Source: Ectocarpus siliculosus (taxonomy: Eukaryota > Sar > Phaeophyceae > Ectocarpales > Ectocarpaceae). Taken from it: a DNA stretch of 20,105 bases. Positions 1 through 7,929 of this stretch are shown here, one piece after another (within the stretch, counting starts at the first letter, position 1; the number at the start of each line of letters is the position of its first letter). Where the stretch lies: assembly GCA_000310025.1 (NCBI GenBank), contig FN649739.1, positions 3,216,751 to 3,236,855 on the forward strand. The letters run 5' to 3'. The notes under the pieces were generated by a model. It was not told the DNA's origin. It was given only the letters and a program-made list of their open reading frames with translations, and ran no database searches. The position numbers and the translations under genes were made by a program.

Positions 1-470
1 GGCATTGGAAAGAAATTTTTTTGGAACCCCCCTTTGGTTTTTTTTTCGGGGGGGGACACCTTTCCCTTTTGGGAAAGGGGGGGGGCAATTTTCCCGGCCA
101 CCCCATGGGGAAAAAACCCAAATTTCCGCCCGGACCTTTTAAAATTTTTTTTTTTTTTCGGGGGCCCCCTGATTTAGTAATAGGGCCCATTTTCCCGGGC
201 CCCGTTCCGGTTTTCCCTTTTGGTAAAGGCCCATTTTTGTTTCAATTTTTTCAGTCCCCCAACCACCCGAAAAAAATTGTTGGGGGGGGGGGGCCCCAAA
301 ATACCCTTGGGGAAAGGGGGGGCCCCCCCCGGTCCCCCCGTTTTTTTTTGGAGGAGGGGGTTACCAGGCTTTCGGATCCCGTTCCCGTGGGTGGGAGACC
401 CGGACCCTTTCCCCCCCCCCCCCCCCCCCTCCAATCCAATTATCTAAATCCCCCCACATACGCACAAGGA
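1..470. other. Low-quality contig end with inflated homopolymers
   Basis: This stretch is built from abnormally long runs of single bases (T, G, C and A runs of 6 to 18) with little ordinary sequence between them. Composition becomes normal near 470. The same texture returns at the other end of the window. This is typical of untrimmed low-quality base calls. Open frames here are Gly/Pro/Phe-rich translations of the runs and should not be annotated as genes. Confidence 0.85.
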
Positions 471-1153
471 TAGTAACCAGCCTGTCGTTCATCCTCGTCA
501 AACCTAGCCTGGGCTGGCAACCCCCCGGCTTATCACTCCGTCGCGGGATTGCAGGGATGCGAGCTCAATGACCTACCAACATATTCCTTTATATGAGTAC
601 ACCCCCGCACCCACATTAATTGTGACCCCCCCCCCCCCCCTGTGTTTTCGTCGCTTGACAGCGATGTTGTAAAACAAGCCGATCACTTCGTGAGCTCGGC
701 AACCAGGTTACCGTTTTTTTTTTGCCTTTAGTTTTCTTGTTTTTGCGGTAGCCATAAATGGTGGTCGAGTAGATGGTGTTGTGCGGGGTCGAGAACCGGC
801 ACTCCGCGCAACGGGGATAATCGCACCACGTTGTGTAAAAATGGCCAAGCACCCTCGAGGCAGTTACACAGTGCTTACAACTGTCTCTGGAAGTGAAAGC
901 ACCAGAAAATAAATTAAGTCATACGCAGTTGTCATCCGTACGCAAGGAAGTAAGCACAAGATGCCGAACACCCTTAGCAGGATGCAGCGCACCCTTCATG
1001 CGACTCGCCGAATACCTCACGGCGCTTCGCGCTTGGTGATGTGAGAGCCTGGTCCGGTGAGAACCCGGCGTGCTCCGTCCCGGCTTCGTAGGGATGCGAA
1101 GTCAATGGTCTAACGACTACGGCATGCACGACCGCCCTGTGTTTTCTCGGCAG
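471..1153. other. No supported gene
   Basis: Normal-complexity sequence apart from a 13-base C run near 628-641. Open frames are short, overlap on both strands and lack coding-like codon use or convincing splice sites. I see no RNA gene or recognisable repeat. Confidence 0.5.
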
Positions 1154-1251
1154 TTGGACCCCTCCGAGGCAGACGAGTTTATCCACGACGCGTGCTCCTT
1201 CCTGCTGGCATGTTTCCGAGAGACCGACGTGAGGATCGCGAACCAGCAGAG
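1154..1251 (+). CDS. Possible internal exon, unrecognised protein
   Basis: A pyrimidine-rich tract followed by CAG ends at 1153. The next 32 or so codons read LDPSEADEFIHDACSFLLAC followed by FRETDVRIANQQRG, with mostly G/C-ending codons (GAC, GAG, ATC, CTG, AAG), unlike the surrounding frames. A donor-like GTGTCG follows the AGGG near 1251. The frame stays open to 1363, and another frame (1254-1442) also looks mildly coding. The two are separated by a run of nine Gs (about 1285-1293), so a base-calling error there could split one longer exon. I recognise no domain and find no partner exon, so this may be a gene fragment. Confidence 0.3.
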
Positions 1252-1589
1252 GGGTGTCGGTGGCGGGAAAAAGCGAAAGGAGCAGGGGGGGGGCGGGGGC
1301 GGGCCTGTCACGAGTCCCCGCCGCCGATCCAGAAGAAACCCCGCCGAGGGAAGAAGTAGCTGATGATGCGTTGATCATGTACCACAGCGAAATATGTGTG
1401 GGCCGGCGACGCCGAATTGGATGGGATCGAGCACACGCATAACATTGTAGAATCATGCTGTTTCCCTTGACGAGTATATTTTATCACTGCTTTCGTGACG
1501 TGTTTGGTTGAGTTTTTAATTGGTTGCCTTGAGCTCGTTTTTTTGGCTTTTTGTGGTATGTCATTTTTTTCAGAGTAATCCTGGGGAAT

Positions 1590-1890
1590 TTTCCCGGGTT
1601 TTTTTCCCGGGGTTGGTAGGCGGATCCGGTACTCGCCGGCGTTCCCGTCATAATTCGCTGAACCGGGTACCGCCGAAGGCGGTCCCGGCAAAAAATCAAG
1701 AACCGTTTCCCGCCCAAAAAGTACCGGCATATCGTGTTACGGCCTAAAAGGTACCGGCGAAAAACCAAGAACCGTTTCCCGCCTAAAAAGTACCGGCATA
1801 TTACAGTACCGCCTAAACAGTACCGGCATATCGGGGTACCGGCAAAAAGCTACCGGCAAATCCTAGTACCGCTCAAATGGTACCGCGGAT
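1590..1890. repeat. GTACCGGC/GGTACC repeat array, cluster A
   Basis: A degenerate array of GTACCGGC, GGTACC and CCGCC(C/T)AAAA motifs. The segment starting AAGAACCGTTTCCCGCC occurs at 1698 and again at 1767, a spacing of 69 bp. Near 1667-1686 there is an almost perfect hairpin with arms GGTACCGCC and GGCGGTCCC around GAA. The motifs and period match cluster B at 2420-2690, so both are probably parts of one repeat family. Open frames through it translate the repeat and are unlikely to be genes. Confidence 0.75.
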
Positions 1891-2419
1891 GGGCACTAGT
1901 CTAATCATAATAATAAAACATGTCCACTTAGAAGAACTGAGGTTCAAACTTCACCGACGACTTCTTTTTTTTACTTGCTTTTGTTTTTACTTTTTTTACT
2001 TCCTATTTGTGTGTGCGTGTGTGTGGTTCTGGGCTGGTGTTTTGGTTCCTTTTCGGTAGAACCCCGCGACGGTCAATGCGTGATGCGTGGTGCGTGGCTG
2101 GTTGCACGCAGACACGCACCCGTGCCCACAGCGCAGCTCGTGTGGTCCAGCATAACAATGAGCAGATAAGACACGAGTCTCAGTGATACTCCTCGTAGTG
2201 TAGGAGCTGCGTGTGCTGATTCTGCTGGTTTGGGGGCGCCTGCTTCGGGCAATTCGGTCGGTGCCAACGATCCGGTTTCATTCAGTGAAGCGCATTTATT
2301 TTTCTTTTTTTGACGGGAGAGAGGTTTGCCGTTTGTCCGGAAGCCAAAGAAAAAGTGCCTGCGCTAGGGAACCGCCGAATCGTACTACCGCCTGTCGTTT
2401 ACCGCCATTTGGGGTGTAC
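1891..2419. other. Spacer between two repeat clusters
   Basis: Contains a T-rich tract near 1965-2000 and a short GT-rich stretch near 2010-2030. I see no gene, RNA or clear repeat here. Traces of the flanking repeat motif appear again from about 2365 (AACCGCCGAATCG). Confidence 0.45.
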
Positions 2420-2690
2420 CAGGAACCGCCGAAGGCGGAACCGGCATATTGCGAACCGGCGGCGGCGTTCCCGTAAAAAATTGCAAAACCGAGTACCGCC
2501 GAAGGCGGTACCGGCATATTGCGAACCGGCGGCGGAGTTCCCGTCAAAAATTGCAAAACCGGGTACCGCCGAAGGCGGTACCGTCAAAAAATACAGAACC
2601 GGCGTACCGTTAAACTGTTCCCGTCAGATCGAGGTACCGCCCAAACTGTTCCCGGCAAAAAAACCGTTCCCGAGGAGTACCCTGCTTTTC
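2420..2690. repeat. 70-bp tandem repeat with GGTACC hairpins, cluster B
   Basis: Three successive units have the core CCGCC-GAA-GGCGG, with the GAA centred at 2431, 2501 and 2571, exactly 70 bp apart. The best copy (2562-2582) is a perfect hairpin with 9-bp arms GGTACCGCC and GGCGGTACC around GAA. Between cores each unit carries CCGGCATATTGCGAACCGGC and then GTTCCCGTMAAAAATTGC. The array decays after 2583 into scattered GTACCG and TTCCCG motifs to about 2690. The function is unknown. It could be a minisatellite or part of a non-autonomous element. Confidence 0.8.
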
Positions 2691-3418
2691 CCGCTTGGAA
2701 ACATTTCCATGGACTTGCCATCGGAATTGTGTACCAGTGCGTCCTATCGTTTCTGGATGTCGAATATGAAGAGGCATGCTTGTCAGGGATGGGAGTGAGG
2801 AGACTATTTTGTCTGGCCAGCTCAATGCTGGACCATTGTTTGAATTTTTCTTGGAGGCATTTTTCATAGCCCATGATGATGGAAGTGTACAAGGCTCGAC
2901 AACAATGTACTAAATATTGTAGCATTGTTTGGTATTTTTGTTTTCTGCGTAAAGGCTCTATTCAACGATTGAATGAAACCGCCCCTTCAGAACGGGGAGC
3001 AAAAGCCTTCGCAGTTTTTGTCGATGAAGTTAACGTGTTGAATAAAGGGTGCAATGGGGAATGTCATGCTTACGGTGTACGGTCTGCGTACCTCCATCCC
3101 TGTAATATTCCCTCAAAAACTCATTAGTCTCGCGAAGAACGCGGTCCATGGGGAGAGGGGGGGCTATCGATAATGGAGAGGAATGCACAAGGTGTTTTTC
3201 ATTCTTCTCGACGTGTGTATCCCTTGGGATTGCTATATGCCAGGTGCCTGGTAGGTGGTTCAAGAGACCGGTGGTCCTTCGTTGACGGGCGCTTAGAATT
3301 CCGTCAGCAGGTGGCCTATCTTTGTAGCTGGGAAATCGGCGTAAGATGTTGTCAGGAACAGAAACGTTTCAGCTTTAGCTATTTTTTTGCGTGGACCATC
3401 CGCGCCACATACTTGCAG
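2691..3418. other. No firmly supported gene; weak coding-like traces
   Basis: Two short open frames have mildly coding-like codons: plus strand about 2700-2866 and minus strand 3263-3030 (containing MDRVLRETNEFLREYYRDGG). Neither has a domain I recognise or clear splice sites. They may be remnants of genes or transposons, or chance. Confidence 0.3.
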
Positions 3419-3516
3419 GAATCTGGGAATGTTCGATCCACCAGTGCAGCATGCCCAGTCGAGTCTACAAGTGCGACTATGTTCCCCGCTTCCTTAAAAT
3501 GGCGTGGTATATTTCA
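3419..3516 (+). CDS. Possible exon, Cys/His-containing, unrecognised
   Basis: An acceptor (ACTTGCAG, ending 3418) is followed by a frame reading IWECSIHQCSMPSRVYKCDY and then VPRFLKMAWYIS, ending at an excellent donor GTGAGT (3517). The codons mostly end in C or G. The segment has three closely spaced Cys plus a His (C-x4-C, then a further Cys nine residues on), which could bind metal, but I recognise no family. The frame also stays open past the donor to a TGA at 3652, so it could instead be a short uninterrupted ORF. No neighbouring exon was found. Confidence 0.33.
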
Positions 3517-3730
3517 GTGAGTTTCGGTAAGGGGCACTATATAGAAGCCGAAATCAAACCGAAATCGCACACACATGCTCTGATGGATCTTGGTGGGGTG
3601 TATACCGGTATGACACGCTGGTACATTGCAGCACATTGTGGCAGCAGAGGCTGACGCCCACCGACGCTAGTCCCGTACTATTTTGGCTCAGAGAGCTTGT
3701 TGCCGCAGAAACAAGTGCAGCAGCATAGAG

Positions 3731-3943
3731 TCAGCAGTGAGTGGTAGCCGTTGTCCTCGAACCCGGCGGAAGAACAAAATTTATGATGCTGTACTGAAAC
3801 ACGGCGCTTGCGACCATCGAGCTAAAGACCATTCGCCAGTATCCACGAGATGGCAAGGATAGCAGAGATGCCCAGACCACCCCTTGCAACACAAAGAGTC
3901 CACCAAGAGCTAGGTCGACCACAGAAATACGAGACCTATACAC
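3731..3943 (-). CDS. Small hydrophobic ORF, doubtful
   Basis: A 70-residue frame with two hydrophobic stretches, roughly residues 9-30 (VDLALGGLFVLQGVVWASLL) and 38-54, separated by SLPSRGYWR. This could be a two-helix membrane fragment or an exon of a larger membrane protein. There is no recognisable family, promoter or splice evidence, and an ORF this size is expected by chance. Listed only because of the paired hydrophobic segments. Confidence 0.15.
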   Translation of the reverse strand: MYRSRISVVDLALGGLFVLQGVVWASLLSLPSRGYWRMVFSSMVASAVFQYSIINFVLPPGSRTTATTHC

Positions 3944-4018
3944 CGCAGCAATTCCTCCGCATATCAGCCTCGGTTACACTTGATAGTAACTCTTTAGGAC
4001 TAACCGATGTTGAACGTA

Positions 4019-4056
4019 GCAAGGCTAGGTTCTTCACGCGAGCAAGGCTAGGTTGC
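4019..4056 (+). repeat. Short direct repeat next to telomere-like tract
   Basis: The motif GCAAGGCTAGGTT occurs twice (near 4019 and 4042), directly before the CCCTAA tract. Confidence 0.6.
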
Positions 4057-4070
4057 TCACCCCACATCTA

Positions 4071-4109
4071 CCCTAACCCTAACCCTAACCCTAACCCTCA
4101 CCCTCACCC
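4071..4109 (+). repeat. Interstitial telomere-like repeat (CCCTAA)n
   Basis: Four perfect CCCTAA units (4071-4094) are followed by two CCCTCA variants and a final CCC. On the minus strand this is the TTAGGG type. It lies well inside the window between ordinary sequences, so it is not the end of this contig. It could mark an old chromosome end, a healed break, or a simple repeat. Confidence 0.85.
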
Positions 4110-4146
4110 ACGGCCAAAGCACGGCCTAGCGGCCGCGAACTAGGCG

Positions 4147-4167
4147 GCACGCGGCTGCGCCGCGTGC
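4147..4167. repeat. Perfect GC-rich hairpin
   Basis: A 9-bp perfect inverted repeat (arms GCACGCGGC and GCCGCGTGC, loop TGC) lies 38 bp after the telomere-like tract. Not followed by a T run. Significance unknown. Confidence 0.6.
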
Positions 4168-4527
4168 TCGGAATGCGGAACGGGGAGAGGGCGCTGGAGA
4201 GGAATCGGCCGCCAGAACCTACGCCGAACAACGCCCGACCAATCAGAACGCGTTAGTCTTAAAAGATCTACTCTCAATGTGTAAACACTGCTCCCGCGTA
4301 TGGATACATTACAACCAAACGACACGACTACAGACGTACGTTCACACAATCCTTCATGCGCAGCTATACTAACAGTACTGAACATTACGACAGCACTGCT
4401 ATGGTGCAGGACTGCTGTATACGTGGGAGGGAAACGTATCATGGAGTACAATCACTCCTACTGTGTGCGTCGCGGCTGGAAAAACAACACCACAACGTCA
4501 AACGAGCACATTGGTTTCTTCTCTCGC

Positions 4528-5076
4528 TCATCTCTCAGAGCGAATCTGCAACCGTTGGCGTGACGGGTGGCGCGCGCACAAGTGTCCGCGCAGGCACGAG
4601 AGCGGGTAGAGGGGCGTGCCCATGTTGCAATTCCGGGAATTGTCAAAGGGCGCCCACCAAGGCCGATCGACGTTGCTCCTTTCCTTCTTCTTCTTCTGTC
4701 GAACCTTCTTCTCCACCTCTGCTATTCGACCCTTCGCACACTCGTCCGCGATCTCCTTCTTGAGGCGAATCCAAGCTTCGCGTCCGGCTCCTCCTTCCGA
4801 TATGTGCCTATCTTTGAGCATGGCGAGTTCCTTTGAGGAGAAGCACGCGCTCAAGTATGGAGCACGCATCAAGTACCAACGCTTTTTCAAGGTAGCTCCA
4901 CGACCTGAGTTGGACGGTGACCGACGTTTGGTTGCAAATCCAGACATTTTGAACGAGCAGCACATCATCCGTGGTGTTCTCCAATTTCGCCTCGCGTTGA
5001 CCGGCTGACTGAAGAAAATGCGTTCGGTATGCGCGTCCATGTTCTTGCAGGTACATACCACAATCGATGCACGCAA
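4528..5076 (-). CDS. Doubtful ORF or exon, charged helical C-terminal half
   Basis: A 182-codon open frame. The part from about 4820 down to 4640 has strongly coding-like codons (CTC AAG AAG GAG ATC GCG GAC GAG) and encodes a charged, probably helical segment beginning GREAWIRLKKEIADECAKGR and ending in a Lys-rich tract. Two acceptor-like AGs after a T-rich run (near 5009 and 5005) could begin an exon. The evidence conflicts: over 4808-5008 a second minus frame and the plus frame are also open and look equally coding. I recognise no family. It may be an exon of the minus-strand gene whose other exons lie at 7320-7783, beyond the foldback element, or a decayed transposon gene. Confidence 0.28.
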   Translation of the reverse strand: MRASIVVCTCKNMDAHTERIFFSQPVNARRNWRTPRMMCCSFKMSGFATKRRSPSNSGRGATLKKRWYLMRAPYLSACFSSKELAMLKDRHISEGGAGREAWIRLKKEIADECAKGRIAEVEKKVRQKKKKERSNVDRPWWAPFDNSRNCNMGTPLYPLSCLRGHLCARHPSRQRLQIRSER

Positions 5077-5336
5077 ACTCTAACGCTCACAAAATGAGAG
5101 TACTGTACAGTAGTATGGAGAACGTAGACAACGGGAAAAAAAGGTGGTTGCGTCGAGCTACAGCAAACATTTGCTGCCGTTACATCTTCCCCCGTGCTTT
5201 GGGGGTCAGGTTTGTTGCAGCATGCGTCGGTCAGGTTTAGCACGATTGAGAACTGACCAACATGTAAGTATTCTTAACTAGAGCCGAGTCACGATTCAGC
5301 ACGGTACTCCCCCAGCACAAGGCGACCCTGTTCTTA

Positions 5337-6220
5337 CGGCGTGTCTAAATCCCCCCCCGAGGGGGGATTCTCGTAAATCCCCCCCCGGGGGGGATTAGTG
5401 TCTAAATACCCCCCCCGTCTGTATCTCTGCCCACAAGGCACCAATCGAGCCAGGACATGCACCGCTGTATTGCTGTGATGTGGGGCTATCGCGAGATACC
5501 TCGTACAGCGGAAACGGTGCAGGTTTGGTGCAGCCATGCTGATGGGCAAAATATATCTGTTGCCCCAACCTGCCCCCTGGGGGGGGATTGTTGTAATGTC
5601 TAAACACCCCCCCGTCTGTATCTCCGCCCACAAGGCACCAACCGAGCCGGACATGCACGGCTGTGTTGCTGTGATGTGGGGCTACCGCGAGATACATCGT
5701 ACAGCGGAAACGGTTCAGGTTTGGTGCAGCCATGGCTGATGGGCAAAATATATCTGTTGCCCCAACCTCCCCCCCGGGGGAGGATTAGTGTCTAACCACC
5801 CTCCCGTCTGTATCTCCGCCCACAAGGCACCAATCGAGCCAGGACATGCACGGCTGTGTTGCTGTGTTGTGGGGCTATCGCGAGATACCTCGTACAGCGG
5901 AAACGGTGCAGGTTTGGTGCAGCCATGGCTGATGGGCAAAATATATCTGTTGCCCCAACCTCCCCCCCGGGAGGGGATTAGTGTCTAAACACCCCCCCGT
6001 CTGTACCTCCGCCCACAAGGCACCAATCGAGCCAGGACATGGACGGCTGTGTTGTTATGTTGTGGGGCTACCGCGAGATACATCGTACAGCGGAAACGGT
6101 TCAGGTTTGGTGCAGCCATGGCTGATGGGCGAAATATATCTGTTGCCCCAACCTCCCCCCCGGGCCGGGAATAGTGTCTAAACACCCCCCCGTCTGTATC
6201 TCCGCCCACAAGGCACCAAT
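5337..6220 (+). repeat. Tandem repeat of about 193 bp, left arm
   Basis: The landmark AAGGCACCAA recurs at 5435, 5632, 5824, 6017 and 6210, spacings of 197, 192, 193 and 193 bp. Each unit runs GTCTAAACACCCCCCC, then GTCTGTATCTCCGCCCACAA, then a TGGGGCTA(C/T)CGCGAGATAC block, GCGGAAACGG, AAATATATCTGTTGCCCCAA, and closes with a C-run/G-run palindrome and GATTAGT. Open frames across it, on either strand, repeat the same peptide and end in the C/G tracts. I judge them non-coding. Confidence 0.85.
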
Positions 6221-6562
6221 CGACTGACAAACACCGGTAGAAGTGAGAGAAAACATGCACGTTCAGCGCACAGCAGCGGGCAGCAGGTGAGGCCATCGGA
6301 GCCTTGTACAGAGGTGCGAGGTCCATGGTGGGGTATTAGACATATCCCCCCCCCCCGCAGGAGCACATCCGTAGTTTACCCCACCGGCGGTGTTACCACC
6401 TGAACGGCACCCTTCGGGCTACGCCGTTCGGGCTAACGATGGGTCATACGGTAGCCCTACAGCGAATCAACACAGTTGAGCATGTCCTGTGTCGACTGAA
6501 GTCTTGTGTGACGACATACCCCTGGTGGGGGTGAGCAAGGCTTTTGTACCCCACCAGTGAGA

Positions 6563-6925
6563 CGGCGGTGTTCGCTTCCCACTGGGTGTGTGTAAAGCTG
6601 TGGGTAGGAATACTTGATGTGCTGGTCGCCTCACCTCGTGCCCGCTGCTGCGTGCTGTGCGTGCACGTTCCACACACTTTTACAGTCGATTGGTGCCTTG
6701 AAGCGCTACATACATGTACGGCAGTGGAATTCTTTCTCGTAAAGCTGAAATAAGTCTGCCTCAAGAAGAAGAGAAGAAGTGTTCGGTTCCCATTGGGTGT
6801 GTGTAAAGCTGTGGGCAGGAATACTTGATATGCTGGTCGCCTCACCTGCTGCTCGCTGCTGTGCGCTGAACGTGCATGTTTTCACACACTTCTACCGGTG
6901 TTTGTCAGTCGATTGGTGCCTTGTG
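6563..6925 (+). repeat. Diverged direct duplication in the foldback loop and right arm
   Basis: A segment of about 140 bp containing GGGTGTGTGTAAAGCTGTGG, AGGAATACTTGAT and CTGGTCGCCTCACCT starts near 6570 and again near 6782 (offset about 211 bp). Both end at CAGTCGATTGGTGCCTTG. The second copy forms the inner part of the right arm, so the first may be a duplicated arm end. Confidence 0.7.
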
Positions 6926-7186
6926 GGCGGAGGTACAGACGGGGGGGTGTTTAGACACTAATCCTCCCCGGGGGGCAGGCAGGTTGGGGCAACAGATATA
7001 TTTCGCCCATCAGCCATGTCTGCACCAAACCTGAACCGTTTCCGCTGTACGATGTATCTCGCGGTAGCCCCACAACATAACAACACAGCCGTCCATGTCC
7101 TGGCTCGATTGGTGCCTTGTGGGAGATACAGACGGGGGGGTGTTTAGACACTAATCCCCCCCGGGGGGGGGGATTTAGACACGCCG
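6838..7186 (-). repeat. Right inverted arm of the foldback element
   Basis: Reverse complement of the left-arm unit. GGTGCCTT occurs at 6915 and 7111 (196 bp apart), so about one full and two partial units are present. It ends with a long C-run/G-run palindrome and ATTTAGACACGCCG, mirroring the left end. Confidence 0.8.
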
Positions 7187-7319
7187 CTTTTCTTATCAAG
7201 CACCACAGTAGTCTACTCCGAGTGCTCGTTTGTCAAGCAACGGTATTGTAGGCCGTTGTTCGCGAAGAGAGGGGGGGCGACGACAAGAACCACCCACACT
7301 CGACACCTGATTCTCGTAC

Positions 7320-7501
7320 CTCGATTTTATTGCAGAACCGGACTTTGCTGTTAGATGTGCTGAGCTTGACCCAGTCCTCCTCGCTGACGGGCTCACCTCG
7401 GGGCACCATCTGGTTCCCGACCAAGACGTATCTTCTGTCAGCGTTGGGGTTGCCGCAAGCGTCGAACATGCCGCTCCAGGCCTGGCCGACGCTGATCAGC
7501 G
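7320..7501 (-). CDS. Internal exon of an unrecognised minus-strand gene
   Basis: On the minus strand an acceptor (AATTTTCAG, ending at 7502) is followed by an open frame that runs 60 codons to a donor GTACGAG at 7319-7313. It includes GQAWSGMFDACGNPNADRRY and later MVPRGEPVSEEDWVKLSTSN, ending FCNKIE. Codons are strongly biased to C or G endings (TTC GAC GCT TGC GGC AAC CCC AAC), much stronger than in other frames here, so I believe this is real coding sequence. It enters in phase 2 with two leading bases and ends in phase 0. Another acceptor AG at 7494-7493 is also possible. I recognise no domain. Its downstream intron would contain the foldback element, or the gene may be broken by it. Confidence 0.5.
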
Positions 7502-7725
7502 CTGAAAATTGCCCTCTAGCCAGCCGGAGGCGGGGTTATTTCCTCTCGAGGAAGGGGGGCATCTAGTACTACTGCAATAGTCACTGTCAGGAGACATAGA
7601 CGTTGAAGAAGCTGGACACTTGGCCATGGTAGCAGCGGCTGGCGTACGAAGCAGCAGTTCAGAACCTGCTAGTGTTGACGTCCGCGCGATGACTGTGATG
7701 ACGCGCTCGCGGTAGTATTCTTGAC

Positions 7726-7783
7726 GGGTCGGGGATGTAGTTGATGTTTTCGGACCAGGGGTAGCCGACAGTGCGGTGGTGTC
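7726..7783 (-). CDS. Possible upstream exon of the same unrecognised gene
   Basis: On the minus strand, AACAG at 7784 is followed by two bases and 18 codons encoding HHRTVGYPWSENINYIPD, with almost every codon ending in C (CAC CGC ACT GTC GGC TAC CCC TGG). It is followed by a weak donor GTCAAG. If joined to the next exon through the alternative acceptor at 7493, phase is kept (Pro split CC|C, then VGQAWSG). The frame is open further on both sides (7934-7659), so the exon borders are uncertain. Function unknown. Confidence 0.35.
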
Positions 7784-7929
7784 CTGTTGATTTCAAGAGC
7801 TTTGCGCAAAGAGCGCGAGCGGGCGACGGCCATGTGGCACTCTCAGTGTTCTTGACTACTCCGGCTGGTTGTGTCCAAGGTCGGGTGGAAAACATATTGG
7901 AGAAGCTTCTAGCGGATGCGAGATGATAT

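Larger units (their letters stand above)
5337..7186. mobile_element. Foldback-type element with tandem-repeat arms
   Basis: Both ends carry the same terminal sequence in inverted orientation: CGGCGTGTCTAAATCCCCCC at 5337 and its reverse complement ending at 7186. The left arm (5337 to about 6293) consists of tandem copies of a unit of about 193 bp. The right arm (about 6838-7186) is the reverse complement of the innermost and outermost parts of the left arm with fewer copies. The inner 90 bp of the arms (6202-6293 against 6838-6930) are nearly identical. A loop of about 540 bp joins them. This is the architecture of foldback elements: long inverted repeats made of shorter direct repeats. No transposase is visible and no clear target-site duplication was found (TTCTTA lies at the left border and a few bases outside the right border). 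Confidence 0.8.

Noticed and set aside
21-473. Open frames on both strands in the first 470 bases
   Set aside because: They translate inflated homopolymers (Gly/Pro/Phe-rich) in low-quality sequence.
974-1456. 160-codon minus-strand ORF
   Set aside because: It is the antisense shadow of the better plus-strand exon candidate at 1154, with no family match.
5395-6326. Repeated minus- and plus-strand ORFs in the 193-bp array
   Set aside because: They repeat the same short peptide, end in the C/G runs and shift frame between copies, as expected for non-coding tandem repeats.
5337-7186. CRISPR-like array
   Set aside because: Units of about 193 bp are conserved along their whole length, with no short repeat alternating with unique spacers, and the genome is eukaryotic.
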